From: Nemertoderma westbladi
Lineage: Eukaryota > Xenacoelomorpha > Nemertodermatida > Nemertodermatidae
Assembly (NCBI GenBank): GCA_032718475.1
Contig: JAUCBJ010008331.1
Span: 1-64,000, forward strand
Direction of reading: 5' to 3'
Length of the DNA stretch: 64,000 nt
Position numbers and translations under genes: made by a program. This document shows positions 36,101 to 45,484 of the stretch, piece after piece. Under the pieces are notes generated by a model, which saw nothing but the letters and a program-made list of their open reading frames with translations, was not told the origin of the DNA and made no database searches. Position 1 is the stretch's first letter; every line of letters starts with the position of its first letter.

Positions 36101-36658
36101 CTGTGTGGCTGGTAGAACTAAGAATACGGCCCCTGATACGGAAACCTAAGAATACCCGAAGGTAAGAGTCAGTGATACTCCTATCATTCCTATCCAAAGT
36201 TTATAGTCCCAGTATTTCAACTGGTCCTAATTTTATCGACCTCAGGGGAATGAAAGGCTGAGTGGAGCCTGTCGGGGCTCGAACCTTCAGACAATAGATT
36301 GGGGGCTCGGCGCTCAAACAACTGAACTACCCCGCTTTATTCTTTAAGTTAATTAATTATTCCCCAATGACCGATATAAGAGAATCCACGTAATACTGTT
36401 TATTGTTTTTAGGCACTCCGTCACCAATGGCTACGACGACGGCTCCCTAAACCCCCGACTGGCCAGGATTCCTCGTCGACCTTATCGATGGCTCAGCGCG
36501 ACTCGACGGCGGCCCGTAGCATCGGCTCGATGCCCGGGGGGTCCCGCTACAACCCCAAACCACGGATCAACGGCTCCCTGGTCTCGGCGGCCCAGACTCT
36601 ACACCACACAGAGTCTATGGCCCATCCTCGCACCATCCTACCCAAGATTGTTAGTTAG
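20019..36658 (+). CDS. DYRK2: DYRK2-type dual-specificity tyrosine-regulated kinase (six exons, whole gene)
   Basis: Joined coding exons 20019-21194, 23430-23557, 23810-23979, 25699-25816, 26299-26512 and 36413-36658 give 683 residues, with all five introns GT-AG and in phase. The family autophosphorylates an activation-loop tyrosine while folding and then phosphorylates serine/threonine on cytoplasmic and nuclear targets. Seen here: the DYRK-homology stretch [10 protein letters not shown] before the kinase; P-loop GKGSFGQVV from residue 303; ATP lysine 325; HCDLKPEN from 420 with catalytic Asp422; DFG at 442-444; YTY at 454-456, whose second tyrosine is the expected autophosphorylation site; and a terminal LPKIVS close to human DYRK2 LPKLVS. 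The N-terminal 200 residues are low in complexity and include six hexapeptide repeats. Human DYRK2 is about 600 residues. Assignment to DYRK2 rather than DYRK3 or DYRK4 rests on by-eye similarity. The true start could lie in an upstream exon. The last intron is 9.9 kb and contains another gene. Confidence 0.93.
21195..23429 (+). other. DYRK2 intron 1
   Basis: Donor GTGAGT at 21195, acceptor TTGCAG at 23424-23429, phase 0. It is AT-rich and contains one LINE 3'-end relic on the sense strand. Nothing else was recognised. Confidence 0.85.
22683..23108 (+). pseudogene. LINE 3'-end relic (b), best preserved of this family here
   Basis: An open frame (ATG at 22743, 96 codons) reads like the end of a LINE ORF2: a [13 protein letters not shown] block, [19 protein letters not shown], and a C-terminal VMGDR-like run. 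It has no reverse transcriptase domain and is 5'-truncated. The same segment recurs decayed at 8742, 44155 and 48295. Confidence 0.75.
23430..23557 (+). CDS. DYRK2: DYRK2 exon 2: catalytic loop
   Basis: 128 nt, entering at phase 0 and leaving after AG of an arginine codon (donor GTTAGC at 23558). It encodes [12 protein letters not shown], the helix ahead of the catalytic loop, and [11 protein letters not shown]. The cysteine in place of the usual HRD arginine is normal for DYRK kinases. Confidence 0.93.
23558..23809 (+). other. DYRK2 intron 2
   Basis: 252 nt, donor GTTAGC, acceptor TTCTAG at 23804-23809. The donor is weaker than consensus at +3 to +5. No other content. Confidence 0.85.
23810..23979 (+). 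CDS. DYRK2: DYRK2 exon 3: DFG and activation loop
   Basis: 170 nt. Contains [12 protein letters not shown], the [13 protein letters not shown] activation segment and [15 protein letters not shown]. It leaves after one base of a glycine codon, with donor GTATCA at 23980. Confidence 0.94.
24622..24879 (-). CDS. Unrecognised 85-codon frame inside DYRK2 intron 3
   Basis: ATG-initiated, antisense to DYRK2, with balanced amino-acid composition (a [13 protein letters not shown] helix-like stretch) and codons that look less random than the flanks. I do not recognise a family. It may be a fragment of a mobile element gene or chance. The sequence shows no splice signals that would extend it. Confidence 0.2.
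   Translation of the reverse strand: MRHHKHGWVVSSKLFNVYATRPERPSSHSRTLEELIVFLRENFQLDYETLTFKIVICHDISPTNNKGFLYLQFTLTEPCDIWEVK
25291..25351. repeat. (ACCGG)n pentanucleotide microsatellite
   Basis: About twelve perfect tandem copies of GGACC/ACCGG. The apparent G-P-D-R-T peptide period is a by-product of the 5-bp unit. Confidence 0.95.
25699..25816 (+). CDS. DYRK2: DYRK2 exon 4
   Basis: 118 nt encoding [20 protein letters not shown] and SKRAKNF, the kinase C-lobe CMGC-insert region. Donor GTATTT at 25817. Confidence 0.92.
25817..26298 (+). other. DYRK2 intron 4, with poly-G-headed repeat
   Basis: Donor GTATTT, acceptor TTTCAG at 26293-26298. Contains an interrupted poly-G tract at 25895-25922, followed by GAACTTGACGCA, a short diverged match to the interspersed repeat copy at 44678. 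Confidence 0.8.
26299..26512 (+). CDS. DYRK2: DYRK2 exon 5, ending at the seed of the minisatellite
   Basis: 214 nt encoding [17 protein letters not shown] and [13 protein letters not shown], the end of the kinase C-lobe. It leaves at phase 0, with donor CAG/GTACGT at 26513. The exon frame stays open past the donor to a TAA at 26828-26830, because the adjacent 24-bp repeat is a multiple of three and lacks stops in that frame. Confidence 0.92.
26513..33688. repeat. 24-bp minisatellite filling most of DYRK2 intron 5
   Basis: About 7.2 kb, equal to roughly 300 units of 24 bp. The array begins at the exon 5 donor itself. The edge type of unit carries CAACAG/GTACGTATCC, a perfect donor motif. The bulk type carries AACAGATACGTATCC or AACATATACGTATCC with TACGTATTAAC between. 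Composite junction blocks (ACATGTGCATATCCC then CAGGTACGTAACAGGTAGG or a variant) recur near 27815, 27970, 28130, 29870, 30028, 30160, 32235, 32404 and 33330. Duplicated blocks have spacings of 2054, 2030 and 1095 bp. Frames up to 692 codons on both strands follow from the unit length. Confidence 0.97.
33689..34910. other. Spacer between minisatellite and LYRM4, no gene seen
   Basis: Mixed composition. A GC-richer piece at 34265-34340 and short frames (33733-33984, 34688-34873) show no recognisable content. The part just below 34911 should hold the LYRM4 3' untranslated region. Confidence 0.4.
34911..35171 (-). CDS. LYRM4: LYRM4/ISD11, mitochondrial iron-sulfur cluster assembly factor
   Basis: A complete 86-residue intronless frame. 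The ATG sits in CAACATGGCT, a good initiation context, and the stop is TGA. ISD11 binds and stabilises the cysteine desulfurase NFS1 in the mitochondrial matrix, together with acyl carrier protein, for Fe-S cluster assembly. Family marks seen: the LYR tripeptide at residues 10-12, [15 protein letters not shown] at 24-38, and YSTNKLVVE at 74-82. Length is close to the human protein (91 residues). The gene is nested in DYRK2 intron 5 on the opposite strand. No stop codons, frameshift or poly-A tail suggest a retro-pseudogene, but absence of introns leaves a functional retrocopy possible. Confidence 0.93.
   Translation of the reverse strand: MASRIVVLGLYRRMIREANLFSSYNYRNYALRRIRDAFRQNKNINDKMLIEEKIQEGNSMLGVIKRQTVIDRMYSTNKLVVEKITN
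35172..35576 (-). promoter_or_regulatory. Upstream flank of LYRM4, promoter not resolved
   Basis: The sequence 5' of the LYRM4 ATG on the - strand. It contains TACAGT and AGGCCT palindromes but no convincing TATA box. The LYRM4 promoter must lie here or beyond, inside the DYRK2 intron. Confidence 0.3.
35577..35884 (+). mobile_element. Short relative of the 1.7-kb element (about 308 bp)
   Basis: It starts ACACGTTCGTGGGGCGACGCGCAG (read from 35575) and ends GCGTGGCTCGCCCCACA. The outer GTGGGGCGA and TCGCCCCAC are inverted. The interior has a GACAGACAGA run and TTTTGCCCTATTTACCAATT. The ends match the 2569 and 6254 elements while the interior differs, as in a deletion-derived MITE. Confidence 0.5.
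36011..36133. mobile_element. 123-bp foldback MITE-like element
   Basis: GGGATCGTATTCTTAGTTCT at the left matches the complement of AGAACTAAGAATACGGCCCC at the right, and the pairing continues imperfectly inward (TAGCCAC...GACTAGAT against AGTCTG...GTGGCT). Nearly the whole element can fold into one hairpin. It lies 280 nt upstream of the exon 6 acceptor. Confidence 0.6.
36264..36338 (-). repeat. tRNA-derived SINE head
   Basis: On the - strand it reads GGGGTAGTTCAGTTG (A-box-like), GAGCGCC, and GGTTCGAGCCCC (B-box), with tRNA spacing. The acceptor and anticodon stems are imperfect. I judge it a SINE remnant, not a working tRNA gene. It is about 75 nt before the DYRK2 exon 6 acceptor. Confidence 0.5.
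36413..36658 (+). CDS. DYRK2: DYRK2 exon 6: C-terminal end
   Basis: 82 codons including TAG at 36656-36658. It starts [17 protein letters not shown], matching the post-kinase segment of human DYRK2 ([17 protein letters not shown]), and ends LPKIVS. The conserved ends fix both the acceptor and the stop. Confidence 0.93.
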   Translation, partial: ALRHQWLRRRLPKPPTGQDSSSTLSMAQRDSTAARSIGSMPGGSRYNPKPRINGSLVSAAQTLHHTESMAHPRTILPKIVS

Positions 36659-39600
36659 ATGAACCCAATCCCCAGACAGACACCGAGACTTTATTTAGTT
36701 CTACTTACTTCACCTTAGTAGTCTCTGACTTGCCTCTAACGCAATTTGTAGCCCTGGCGGGCGTTGAGATCCCTAAGCGATGGGTTTCGGTTTAGCGATC
36801 AACTAAATAGACTGAAACTCTGAAGGTTACGGGAATGGATGGAGAAGCACAGGTTACATTAGAGATTGTTCAGTATTTTATTTAGATTTATTTATAAGTT
36901 AATAATAATAATATAATATGTAATTTAAAACATTTTATTTCAATTCAGCGTGCGTGTTGTTTTCTTACAAGTTAGCTTTTAGCTTGCGTGTTATAATATT
37001 GCATTCTCGTCTGTGGTTATTACTTTTTGTGCCCAATTTTATTTCAGTTGCATTATTGTAGAGTTTTAGATTTTTCAGTTTTATTTAGTTAGTATTTTCT
37101 TACTTTTTCATATTATCAATGAGGGATTTAATCAACTACACATTATACCGTATGCCAAACTATGCGTGGTGGGGGACAGCAAACTATAAGTAACAACGTT
37201 AATTAAAATGTTTTTTTCTAAAAATATTATTTTCGATTATTCCCCCCCCCCCCCCCCCCCCCCTCACCGTCAGTCACTTGCACTTGGCTTGTTCTTTCCT
37301 TCAGCACGCATAGTATGCCAGTCTGCACTCTGCATGCTTATTAACATATTCTATTAATGCTGATTTGCTATTTAAACAAATATTATTGATGTTATTTTAT
37401 TTCAGAAACTGAAAATTAATGACAATTTAAAAAAACTGATAATGAAAAAAACATGAATGTATATCCATATCCAATTGTAGAAATCTTTAACAATATTATA
37501 CATTTTTGTTTTGTTGTAATTTTTGCAAGCTAAAATTTTAAAAGTTATTTTTACCAAATTCTGCCATTTTTAAAAGTTTGTTCCAGGTTTTACACTTCTA
37601 TTGTGTCACACATTATTATTGTATTAGACGTTGTATCTGTAACTCAAATTTTAAATATTCGTTTTGTATTAGTTTATCTTATAGTTTATAAATATGTTAA
37701 TAGGTTGATAATATCTGTGCATCCCATAGAATGTGTACTCTTGTATACGTTATGTGTTAGTAAGTACTATGAAATGGTCACAAAACGGCCTATTAACCAG
37801 GTAAACATTAACTTAAATAGTATTAAGGTACAGGTTTACACTGTTTTTATGTATATTTTCATAGTTATTATCGCTTTACTGTAGTGGAGACAATTTTACT
37901 TGTATATTTTGGCTATTTTTAGTATTTATTTGTGCCTTTTATTCTCTGTGTTGTAAATTATCTAGGGTGTTTCTGCAACCGTTACGTTTATTATAAAATA
38001 TGGGGTTTTTTCTTCGCATATAATAAATTATATTTACATACACTGTAAAGTAGCACTTTACATTACAGTGTGATAATTCGAGTGGTTTATTTGATGAACG
38101 AATCTATGTGAGTCATTACTGGCCAAAAAGGCAGATCAACAATTTTGCAACGGGTTTGAATTTTAATTATAAAATTGTTACGAAGGCTAGTCGCATTACG
38201 GGCTCATTTACTACAGATATCTAATTGGCCATTTGTCCGTTTAAGTTATAAATTGCAATAGTTATGTTTTATTTTGCAATTTATTATACCGGTACATGTA
38301 TATCTACTAACCATCCAGATATCTCTTACACAATGTCGGGGATTATTTGTCAGTGGATCCACCATAACCATAGTAACAAGTGAACTATGGGGGATTCTTA
38401 CAAAAGATCCGGTGACTCTGCACTGTCGTAGTTTTCAGAGCAACGGAATACTTTTTTTCCTCATTTAATATTTTTTTACTATATTATCCGCGCAGGTTCA
38501 GGTTGAATTATCATATATAAATACCTAAAACATGATTTTACGTTTGGGGAACTTTATTCGTATTTATTTTTGTAGGCCTACTATCGATAGAAACCACGAA
38601 AATTAAACATGACGTAATAATTATAATATTTCCCAAGGGAAAGGATACCTAAATACATGGGATAACAATATGCAATATTATCAGAACCGATGTCCTTCAA
38701 ACATGAAAGTAAGCTAAACGCAAAAATTGCATGTTTTAATCAATATTTCCTTAAATATACTATTCCTATAACTATATACATCTCCGCTTTCTGTCCAATA
38801 ATATGTGTATAATACCTATAACTTGTGAATGTTGATGTTTGTTCTTGAAAAAAGTTGTAATGACTTCACAGTTGACCGACCATTTCGTGTCATTGTTTGC
38901 CACGTGATTCTGATAATCTTACGTTTTATATCCTATAGTGGTGTGTAATTATGCTGTATTCCTACTGTCCATTACATCTGCAATATTATAATGTATCTTT
39001 AAGTAGTCCAGCAGTATAAATATATACTAGTTAGTGTTATCTATCATAAGGAGATCATTTTATAATACAGTATAGTTCGAACTTTCGTACTCCTACTAGC
39101 AGGTTCTCATTTCTTCTTGTAATATAGATAGATAGATACCTTAGACTTATTAATAAATACAACCCCTTTGTCATAACATAATGTTCCAAAGCAATCAAAT
39201 AAAATTAGGCACCCAATGACCCCAGTAATCTAACACTAGGGACTATTACAATGCAAGATACACTACATTCAAAGATTACTCAACTTTACAACATAATAAT
39301 AATTAATAATTATAATTTATATAACATGTAATTTTTAATGTAGGTTAAGTTCTAAAGATACAATAAACTGTATGAGTTACCCTATCAATATGTTTATTTA
39401 TTTATGTTGGTGTTTGTGATTAATGGTGACACGTAGGTTTCGTATTTCTCTCTATTTATTTTAAGGAACTGAAATGTAGTTTTGTAAAACTTTACCGGAG
39501 GAAGTTTCTTTTTAAATGTGACATAGAAATAATAATATGTTAATTATTCTTAATAATAACATGTAAATATATCCCTGTGTCTCAAATAGTTTGTATTTAC

Positions 39601-40639
39601 TTACGGTAGGGTTTTCATTTAGTACAACTCATTGGTATACTAAAGCATATCTTTTATTATTCAACAACTTTTAGTATTTTTCTCTGATATATGTTCGTTA
39701 TTAGATTATTTGTTGTGGTCTTTATTCATAGAAATATTGTGTAAATAATAATGTTATCATTGTTGATAATTAATTAATAATTACATTATATTAAACTATA
39801 AATTACACAAGTAAATCGATTGTTTTATTATAACAAACCTGTCTTTAAACTGGGTAGTTTTTAAAGCTGATTCCGGCAAAAACTTTCTATGTATAACCAC
39901 CAAATGGCTTCAAACCACTTGCATGTATTTGAAAATTGTAAACGCGACGAATTATTTATCAATAGAGGAACTAAAAAAGGAACTAAAAAAGGAACTACCT
40001 CTGGAATTTATAAATTGTTATCTAGTTGTTAAATAAAAAAGTTGAGGGCGATTCGTTGTGCAATATTGGATATATTTGTATATTATCAACAATATGAAAC
40101 GCGAAATTAAATGTCCACAACTGCACTCTGATCTCTCTAGCATACAGCCAATGTAAAACCAGTAAACAAGAATCACAACAGCTGAACAACATTTCACTAA
40201 TTGTGAATTGTACATTGTGTGTGTACATTGATATCGCGAATTGTTCTAACTGTGTTCAGTAACTATAGTTACCTAGAAACATGGAAATTTGGGGCAATAT
40301 AATTGGTTTATTTAGATATTTATCTGAATATAACCAATCTACACGTATTAGCCATCATACTATTCCTCTATTAGAATTTCTTTGTTTTACCAATAACGCT
40401 TGCTGGTAATGGAATATGGAGGTTACAGACCTCAAAGCATAAGTCTATTATTACTGTAGATACAGTCCAGTGTCCAGTCAGAACTCCATTTAGCAAGAAA
40501 TGTAACTGAATGTCAATAAGCAATGAAGATCATTTATTTCCATTGTGAATTTTATTCTCAAATGTTCAACCTAAATGTCTAAAGAAATATAATCGTCATT
40601 TTTATCAAATTTCATTAGTCTCATGGGATATTTGTTGAG
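36659..40639 (+). other. DYRK2 3' untranslated region and AT-rich spacer
   Basis: No confident gene. One candidate AATAAA signal is at 38022-38027 and many weaker ones follow. A 22-nt poly-C tract lies at 37242-37263. The 93-codon frame at 37603-37884 is hydrophobic and AT-driven and is not called a gene. Confidence 0.4.
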
Positions 40640-40647
40640 GGTGTTGT

Positions 40648-41776
40648 GGGCCATTCTCACCAAAATTGGCCAAACGGGTGTCCTGAAGCCATAACTTCTG
40701 TTTATGGCGATTCTAGAAAGTGGTTGATTGCTTCAATGAAAGCTGCTGAAGCGTAGATTTTGTACAGTTAATTTCAGCTTAAACAGACATCATGTCTTCC
40801 CGTAGCAGAACATAATATGGCCAAAAATATGGTCAAAATGACATTTTCACATGTCCCAGTTCCAAAGTGCTAGTAGAACAAACTGTTATAAAATTCCAAC
40901 CCCAAGGTCATATCAGTTAGAAAGCTAGTTAGAATATCGTTAGAAAGCTGGATAAATGGAGATTCGTTTTCAGCAGTATTTGTATACGTACAATGTAGTT
41001 GGTGTCGTACAGCTGCATTTAACATCGTGTCCGACACTTTTCTGATTTTTATGTCCGACCCTGTAATGGTGCATTTCATCTTAACTTTTTAAGAACAATC
41101 CTAAAAGTAAATATTCATTTGAAAGCAAATTTTCTCAGGATGACCACGTTAAAATTTCATCGCATTTGCTTAATTTCCGTACAAGTAATCGTCTTCTAAG
41201 TAGACCAAGGTATATGTGACAATCACTTTGTCCGGCCCCTGTAATGGTGAGATATTGCCTATTTAAAAGTGATAGAATTGCTGATAAGGGTTAGTAAAGA
41301 TACTGCCAGGTTCGTATATCTCAGCGCTTTCAGGGGGTGTATGAAATATGCGGGTTAGCCACATTGCAAATTATTTATAAACAATAATCAATCAAAGTGT
41401 CCGGCCCTGTAATGGTGTCCGCCCCTGGTAATGTATGGCTCTGGGAGGCTCTGGGATCACGTTCAATATGTAATATATATGTTTATTATAATAAAAGTAT
41501 ATCTTTCACTATTCAAAATATAATTATAGGCGTGGATTATTATATATTTACCAAGGAATGTTAAGCATTACAGGCCGGACAAATCGTTACAGGGCGGACT
41601 CGTTTTAAATGCCAAATAAATTTTTTCAACGGTGCAAAAGTGTTTAACTATGGTGCCCATGACATTCCTGACATCAAGAGCTTTCAGAAAATATATGGGT
41701 TTACTATATTCTGGAGAACAATTTTTTTGGACATATTTACACCCGTTTTGGCCAATTTTGGTGAGAATGGGCCTTG
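40648..41776. mobile_element. Inverted-repeat element of about 1.1 kb
   Basis: GGCCATTCTCACCAAAATTGG at 40650 and its complement CCAATTTTGGTGAGAATGG at about 41752-41771 face each other, and the match extends inward through AACGGGTGT. Inside, TGTCCGRCCCTGTAATGGTG-like motifs occur at 41052, 41229 and 41399 and in the opposite sense at about 41564-41600. No transposase frame. It may be a non-autonomous DNA transposon. Confidence 0.55.
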
Positions 41777-41980
41777 TATGTCTTCCATGTGCGTTTTCAA
41801 TTCCTATATGGAATCATCCAATGAATTATGAGTTGTTAATGCTACAACATAAAATATCAGTTTATATGCTAATGGGTCTTTACAAGTATATCCAAGCCAT
41901 TTCTTGAAGTATATGATGTTAGACAATTTTATTTTTAATTTTATTAGACTATTTTATTGTTTTCATATTAATTTCTTGAA

Positions 41981-42193
41981 GTGGATGCTGACGGTGAGAA
42001 TCATCTGAATAACGGTGAAACTATAACGATAAGGAAGCCGAACCCGGTCTATAAATTATCAGATCGCATGTGTTTAATGGATAAATTTCACGAACGAAAC
42101 ACAAACTCTCCAGTAGAAACAATGCGACGAATTCGACTTGTTCCAGAACTTAGACATTGTAATAGTTACAGTAGTTCCGATATAACTAATTAG
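41981..42193 (+). CDS. Possible terminal exon, product unknown
   Basis: About 70 codons, hydrophilic, with a pyrimidine-rich acceptor-like tract ending TTCTTGAAG just upstream and a stop at 42191-42193. Composition is more codon-like than the AT-rich flanks. No partner exon is visible within the window and I recognise no family, so this is only a candidate. Confidence 0.2.
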   Translation: MDADGENHLNNGETITIRKPNPVYKLSDRMCLMDKFHERNTNSPVETMRRIRLVPELRHCNSYSSSDITN

Positions 42194-42399
42194 CCCACTT
42201 GAAATGTATTTTCTGTAATTTGTTAAATTTATTGTAGTTTATGTGCTTCTGTGCATGTTTGTAAAATTCGTTTATGTTGATGAGGTAGGGGGCTATATAC
42301 GTATAGCCTGCCACTATTGCCCTATTTTTAACAGATATTTTACCCCGTCTTAAACAATCAGATCAGTATACGATGGTAGGACGATATTTGTGTCTACTG

Positions 42400-42530
42400 T
42401 TAGTTGACGGTGACACAGATCCATTCGAATTGTTATGGGGAGACCTCCAGCGTGACACACTTGCTCCATTTCTATTCATAATTGTGGTTGACTATGTTTT
42501 ACGCATGTCCTTAGATCATCATAATGGGTT
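42400..42530 (+). pseudogene. LINE reverse transcriptase scrap
   Basis: Encodes LQRDTLAPFLFIIVVDYVLRM, close to the LQGDTLAPFLFIIVLDY block just before the catalytic FADD of LINE reverse transcriptases. Only this block survives; the 43-bp minisatellite starts directly after it. Confidence 0.75.
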
Positions 42531-43790
42531 TTTAATTATTAACCGCAGGTTTAATACTATTAACTATGGGTTTTTAATGATTAACCAAAGGTTTAATACT
42601 ATTAAACTATGGGTTTTTAATGATTAACAAAAGGTTTAATACTATTAAACTATGGGTTTTTAATGATTAACTAAAGGTTTAATACTATTAAACTATGGGT
42701 TTTTAATGATTAACTAAAGGTTTAATACTATTAAACTATGGGTTTTTAATGATTAAGCAAAGGTTTAATACTGTTAAACTATGGGTTTTTAATGATTAAC
42801 TAAAGGTTTAATACTATTAAACTATGGGTTTTTAATGATTAAGCAAAGGTTTAATACTGTTAAACTATGGGTTTTTAATGATTAACTAAAGGTTTAATAC
42901 TATTAAACTATGGGTTTTTAATGATTAACTAAAGGTTTAATACTATTAAACTATGGGTTTTTAATGATTAAGCAAAGGTTTAATACTGTTAAACTATGGG
43001 TTTTTAATGATTAACTAAAGGTTTAATACTATTAAACTATGGGTTTTTAATGATTAACAAAAGGTTTAATACTATTAAACTATGGGTTTTTAATGATTAA
43101 CCAAAGGTTTAATACTATTAAACTATGGGTTTTTAATGATTAACTACAGGTTTAATACTATTAAACTAGGGGTTTTTAATGATTAACAAAAGGTTTAATA
43201 CTATTAAACTATGGGTTTTTAATGATTAACTAAAGGTTTAATACTATTAAACTATGGGTTTTTAATGATTAACTAAAGGTTTAATACTATTAAACTATGG
43301 GTTTTTAATGATTAACTAAAGGTTTAATACTATTAAACTATGGGTTTTTAATGATTAACCAAAGGTTTAATACTGTTAAACTATGGGTTTTTAATGATTA
43401 ACTAAAGGTTTAATACTATTAAACTATGGGTTTTTAATGATTAAGCAAAGGTTTAATACTGTTAAACTATGGGTTTTTAATGATTAACTAAAGGTTTAAT
43501 ACTATTAAACTATGGGTTTTTAATGATTAACTAAAGGTTTAATACTATTAAACTATGGGTTTTTAATGATTAACAAAAGGTTTAATACTATTAAACTATG
43601 GGTTTTTAATGATTAACTAAAGGTTTAATACTATTAAACTATGGGTTTTTAATGATTAACTAAAGGTTTAATACTATTAAACTATGGGTTTTTAATGATT
43701 AAGCAAAGGTTTAATACTGTTAAACTATGGCTTTTTAATTATTAACCAAAGGTTTAATACTATTAAACTATGGGTTTTTGTTCTATAACC
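42525..43790. repeat. 43-bp minisatellite, about 29 copies
   Basis: Units run GGGTTTTTAATGATTAAC, then AAAGG, then the near-palindrome TTTAATACTATTAAA and CTAT. A linked variant has AAGCAAAGG together with ACTGTTAAAC, and these two changes travel together (for example 42755, 42840, 42970, 43443, 43700). The array is flanked on the left by a LINE scrap whose last codons run into the first unit. Confidence 0.93.
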
Positions 43791-44154
43791 AGAGGTTTAA
43801 ATTAATTGAAACTTCGGTAAATGACGATTATTTATCCAAAATTACCACCGGTTTTTTCATAAATAAAACCGCCAGTTGAACTGAAAATTAAACCCCCAGT
43901 TTTCTTAGAAATAAAACTACCGGTTTCTCAAAAAAACCCCGATGAATTTGGTTGCAGATTTACCCGGTTTTTTTGCGTAAACGGGCAGTTTTTTTAAAAA
44001 TATCCCGGGTTGTGTTTTTTCAGTGAGAGGGAGCCCAATGGCTCTTCGGCTCATTAGAACAGGCTGCTTCTAGTGTTGGTCTTTTTCGTTAACTCCAAGA
44101 AGGCTAAAATTTTCACAGATCACTTTTGATCATAAGCGCAAAGGATAAGCATGC
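43791..44154. other. Spacer, no gene seen
   Basis: AT-rich with repeated AACCGGTTTT, ACCCGGTTTTTT and AACCCCCAGTTTT-like runs, perhaps diverged array edge. Confidence 0.35.
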
Positions 44155-44640
44155 TTGATGAGCATGTGGACGACTTCTGTTACCTGGGATCATGGATCTG
44201 GAAATCAGGTACCTTCGAATACGTAAGGGAAAGGCATGGACAGCATTGAATGGGATTTCCAGGATTTGGAAGTCACACAGAATACGTCGGAAACTGAAGG
44301 TCCGATTATTTAGAGCAGCGGTAGTACCAGTACTCCTCTATGTGAGTCCTGTACAATGGACATGTCAAGTACAATGGACACATCTCAAACCAGACACTAT
44401 AGTATACAACATATGAGGTGGTCTCATTCCCCCACGGAGCCGGCTTTGTTCAAGCTTGGCCCAAGCTTGAACAAAGCCGCCTCCGCGCTCCGCTTTGCAG
44501 GACATTGATTTCGCCTGTGCACAATCTTGTGCTATAGCGGCCTCATGGAGTGAATAAGCATGGTGCACAGCCCATGATTTTCCTGAGACGCCTATTAAAG
44601 GACACTGGCCTTGAAGATGCAGAACGGCCCCATCGCAGAA
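44155..44640 (+). pseudogene. LINE 3'-end relic (c)
   Basis: It begins like the other LINE tails (DDFCYLGSW frame, then AKAWTALNGISRIWKS in a neighbouring frame) and continues to the shared GCCTCCGC...GGACATTG and AAAGGACACTGGCCTTGAAGATGC landmarks. Frameshifts and stops are present. An inverted duplication at 44442-44478 interrupts it. Confidence 0.7.
44442..44478. repeat. Perfect 18-bp-arm palindrome with 1-nt centre
   Basis: GGCTTTGTTCAAGCTTGG, one C, then its exact complement. In the homologous relic at 22683 only one orientation (CCAAGCTTGACAC) is present, so one arm was generated locally, as expected from template switching. Confidence 0.9.
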
Positions 44641-44677
44641 CAAAATGCCCTTTGAGACCGTTTACCCAGATAGGGGT

Positions 44678-44870
44678 GGGGGGGGGGGGGGGGGGGGGAA
44701 CTCGACGCATTAAAAATTCGTCCATCTCCAGGGGAAATTGGACTCAAATAACAGTTGATTACTCTCAAAAATAAAACTGAAACCTGTTCTATTGTGTTTA
44801 GTTTATTGTTTTGGTTAAAATAACGTTCCACTGTAACCTGTTCCTTTCCCTAAATTGAGAATTTAACATC
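44678..44870 (+). repeat. Interspersed repeat copy headed by poly-G
   Basis: 21 G at 44678-44698, then AACTCGACGCATTAAAAATT, CTCCAGGGGAAATTGGA, AACAGTTGATTACTCT, AACCTGTTCTATTGTG and CTGTAACCTGTTCCTTTCCC. Complementary copies lie at 1-130, 53480-53645 and 54985-55108. It abuts LINE relic (c). Confidence 0.65.
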
Positions 44871-45484
44871 GAGGCGGGATATTAATTCGCCAAGATGAGA
44901 TTTGCGTCCAGTTTCCCCTCCAGGTGGCTGATATGGATAACATTTCACACATCGCAGTAATTCTAATTGTGATTGTGATATGTTTGCCTAGGCGAATGTG
45001 TATTACATTAACACCATGCCCTGGAATATAGTGTCGTTATTTAGGTGTCATAAATGCCTACATTATAATACTAGTATATGGACATTCCTAGTAGTAGTAC
45101 ATACATAAGCGAAATGTTCTAGAACATTTGTGTATTTATTATACAGAATAAATGGCCTGCAATGGAAGTAAATACAGGCAAAATTCGAATGCCCATATCT
45201 CAGCTATTTCCCAACCAAATTTAAATATTTTTACATATTTGGTGTCCTTGATTGACCAGCTTTCTAACAGTATCAACCGCGGTGTAACTGGTGAATTATC
45301 GACGGAGACACTTTTTTTAAACACTTGTAGCTAAAGATTAGAAGCAAAAATAAACATTCTGGCTCACCCAGCAAGGAGGAGGGTGTGAAATTCTCTATGT
45401 TTCAAATTTCATGCAATCTCATTAAGATCTGTAGAAAAATTTGGGGGGGGGGGGGGTATTCCTGAATAACGACACAATATTCCA
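44871..45484. other. Spacer, no gene seen
   Basis: AT-rich. Contains a 14-nt poly-G tract at 45443-45456. Short opposing frames at 45139-45334 are shadows of one another without recognisable content. Confidence 0.35.

Larger units (their letters stand above)
26513..36412 (+). other. DYRK2 intron 5 (9,900 nt)
   Basis: Donor CAG/GTACGT at 26513, acceptor TTTTTAG at 36406-36412, phase 0. In order it holds the 24-bp array, a unique spacer (33689-34910), the antisense LYRM4 gene, a 0.3-kb element, a small foldback element and a tRNA-like repeat. Confidence 0.88.

Noticed and set aside
37603-37884. 93-codon hydrophobic frame downstream of DYRK2
   Set aside because: AT-driven Ile/Val/Tyr composition, no conserved features, and it lies in the likely 3' untranslated region.
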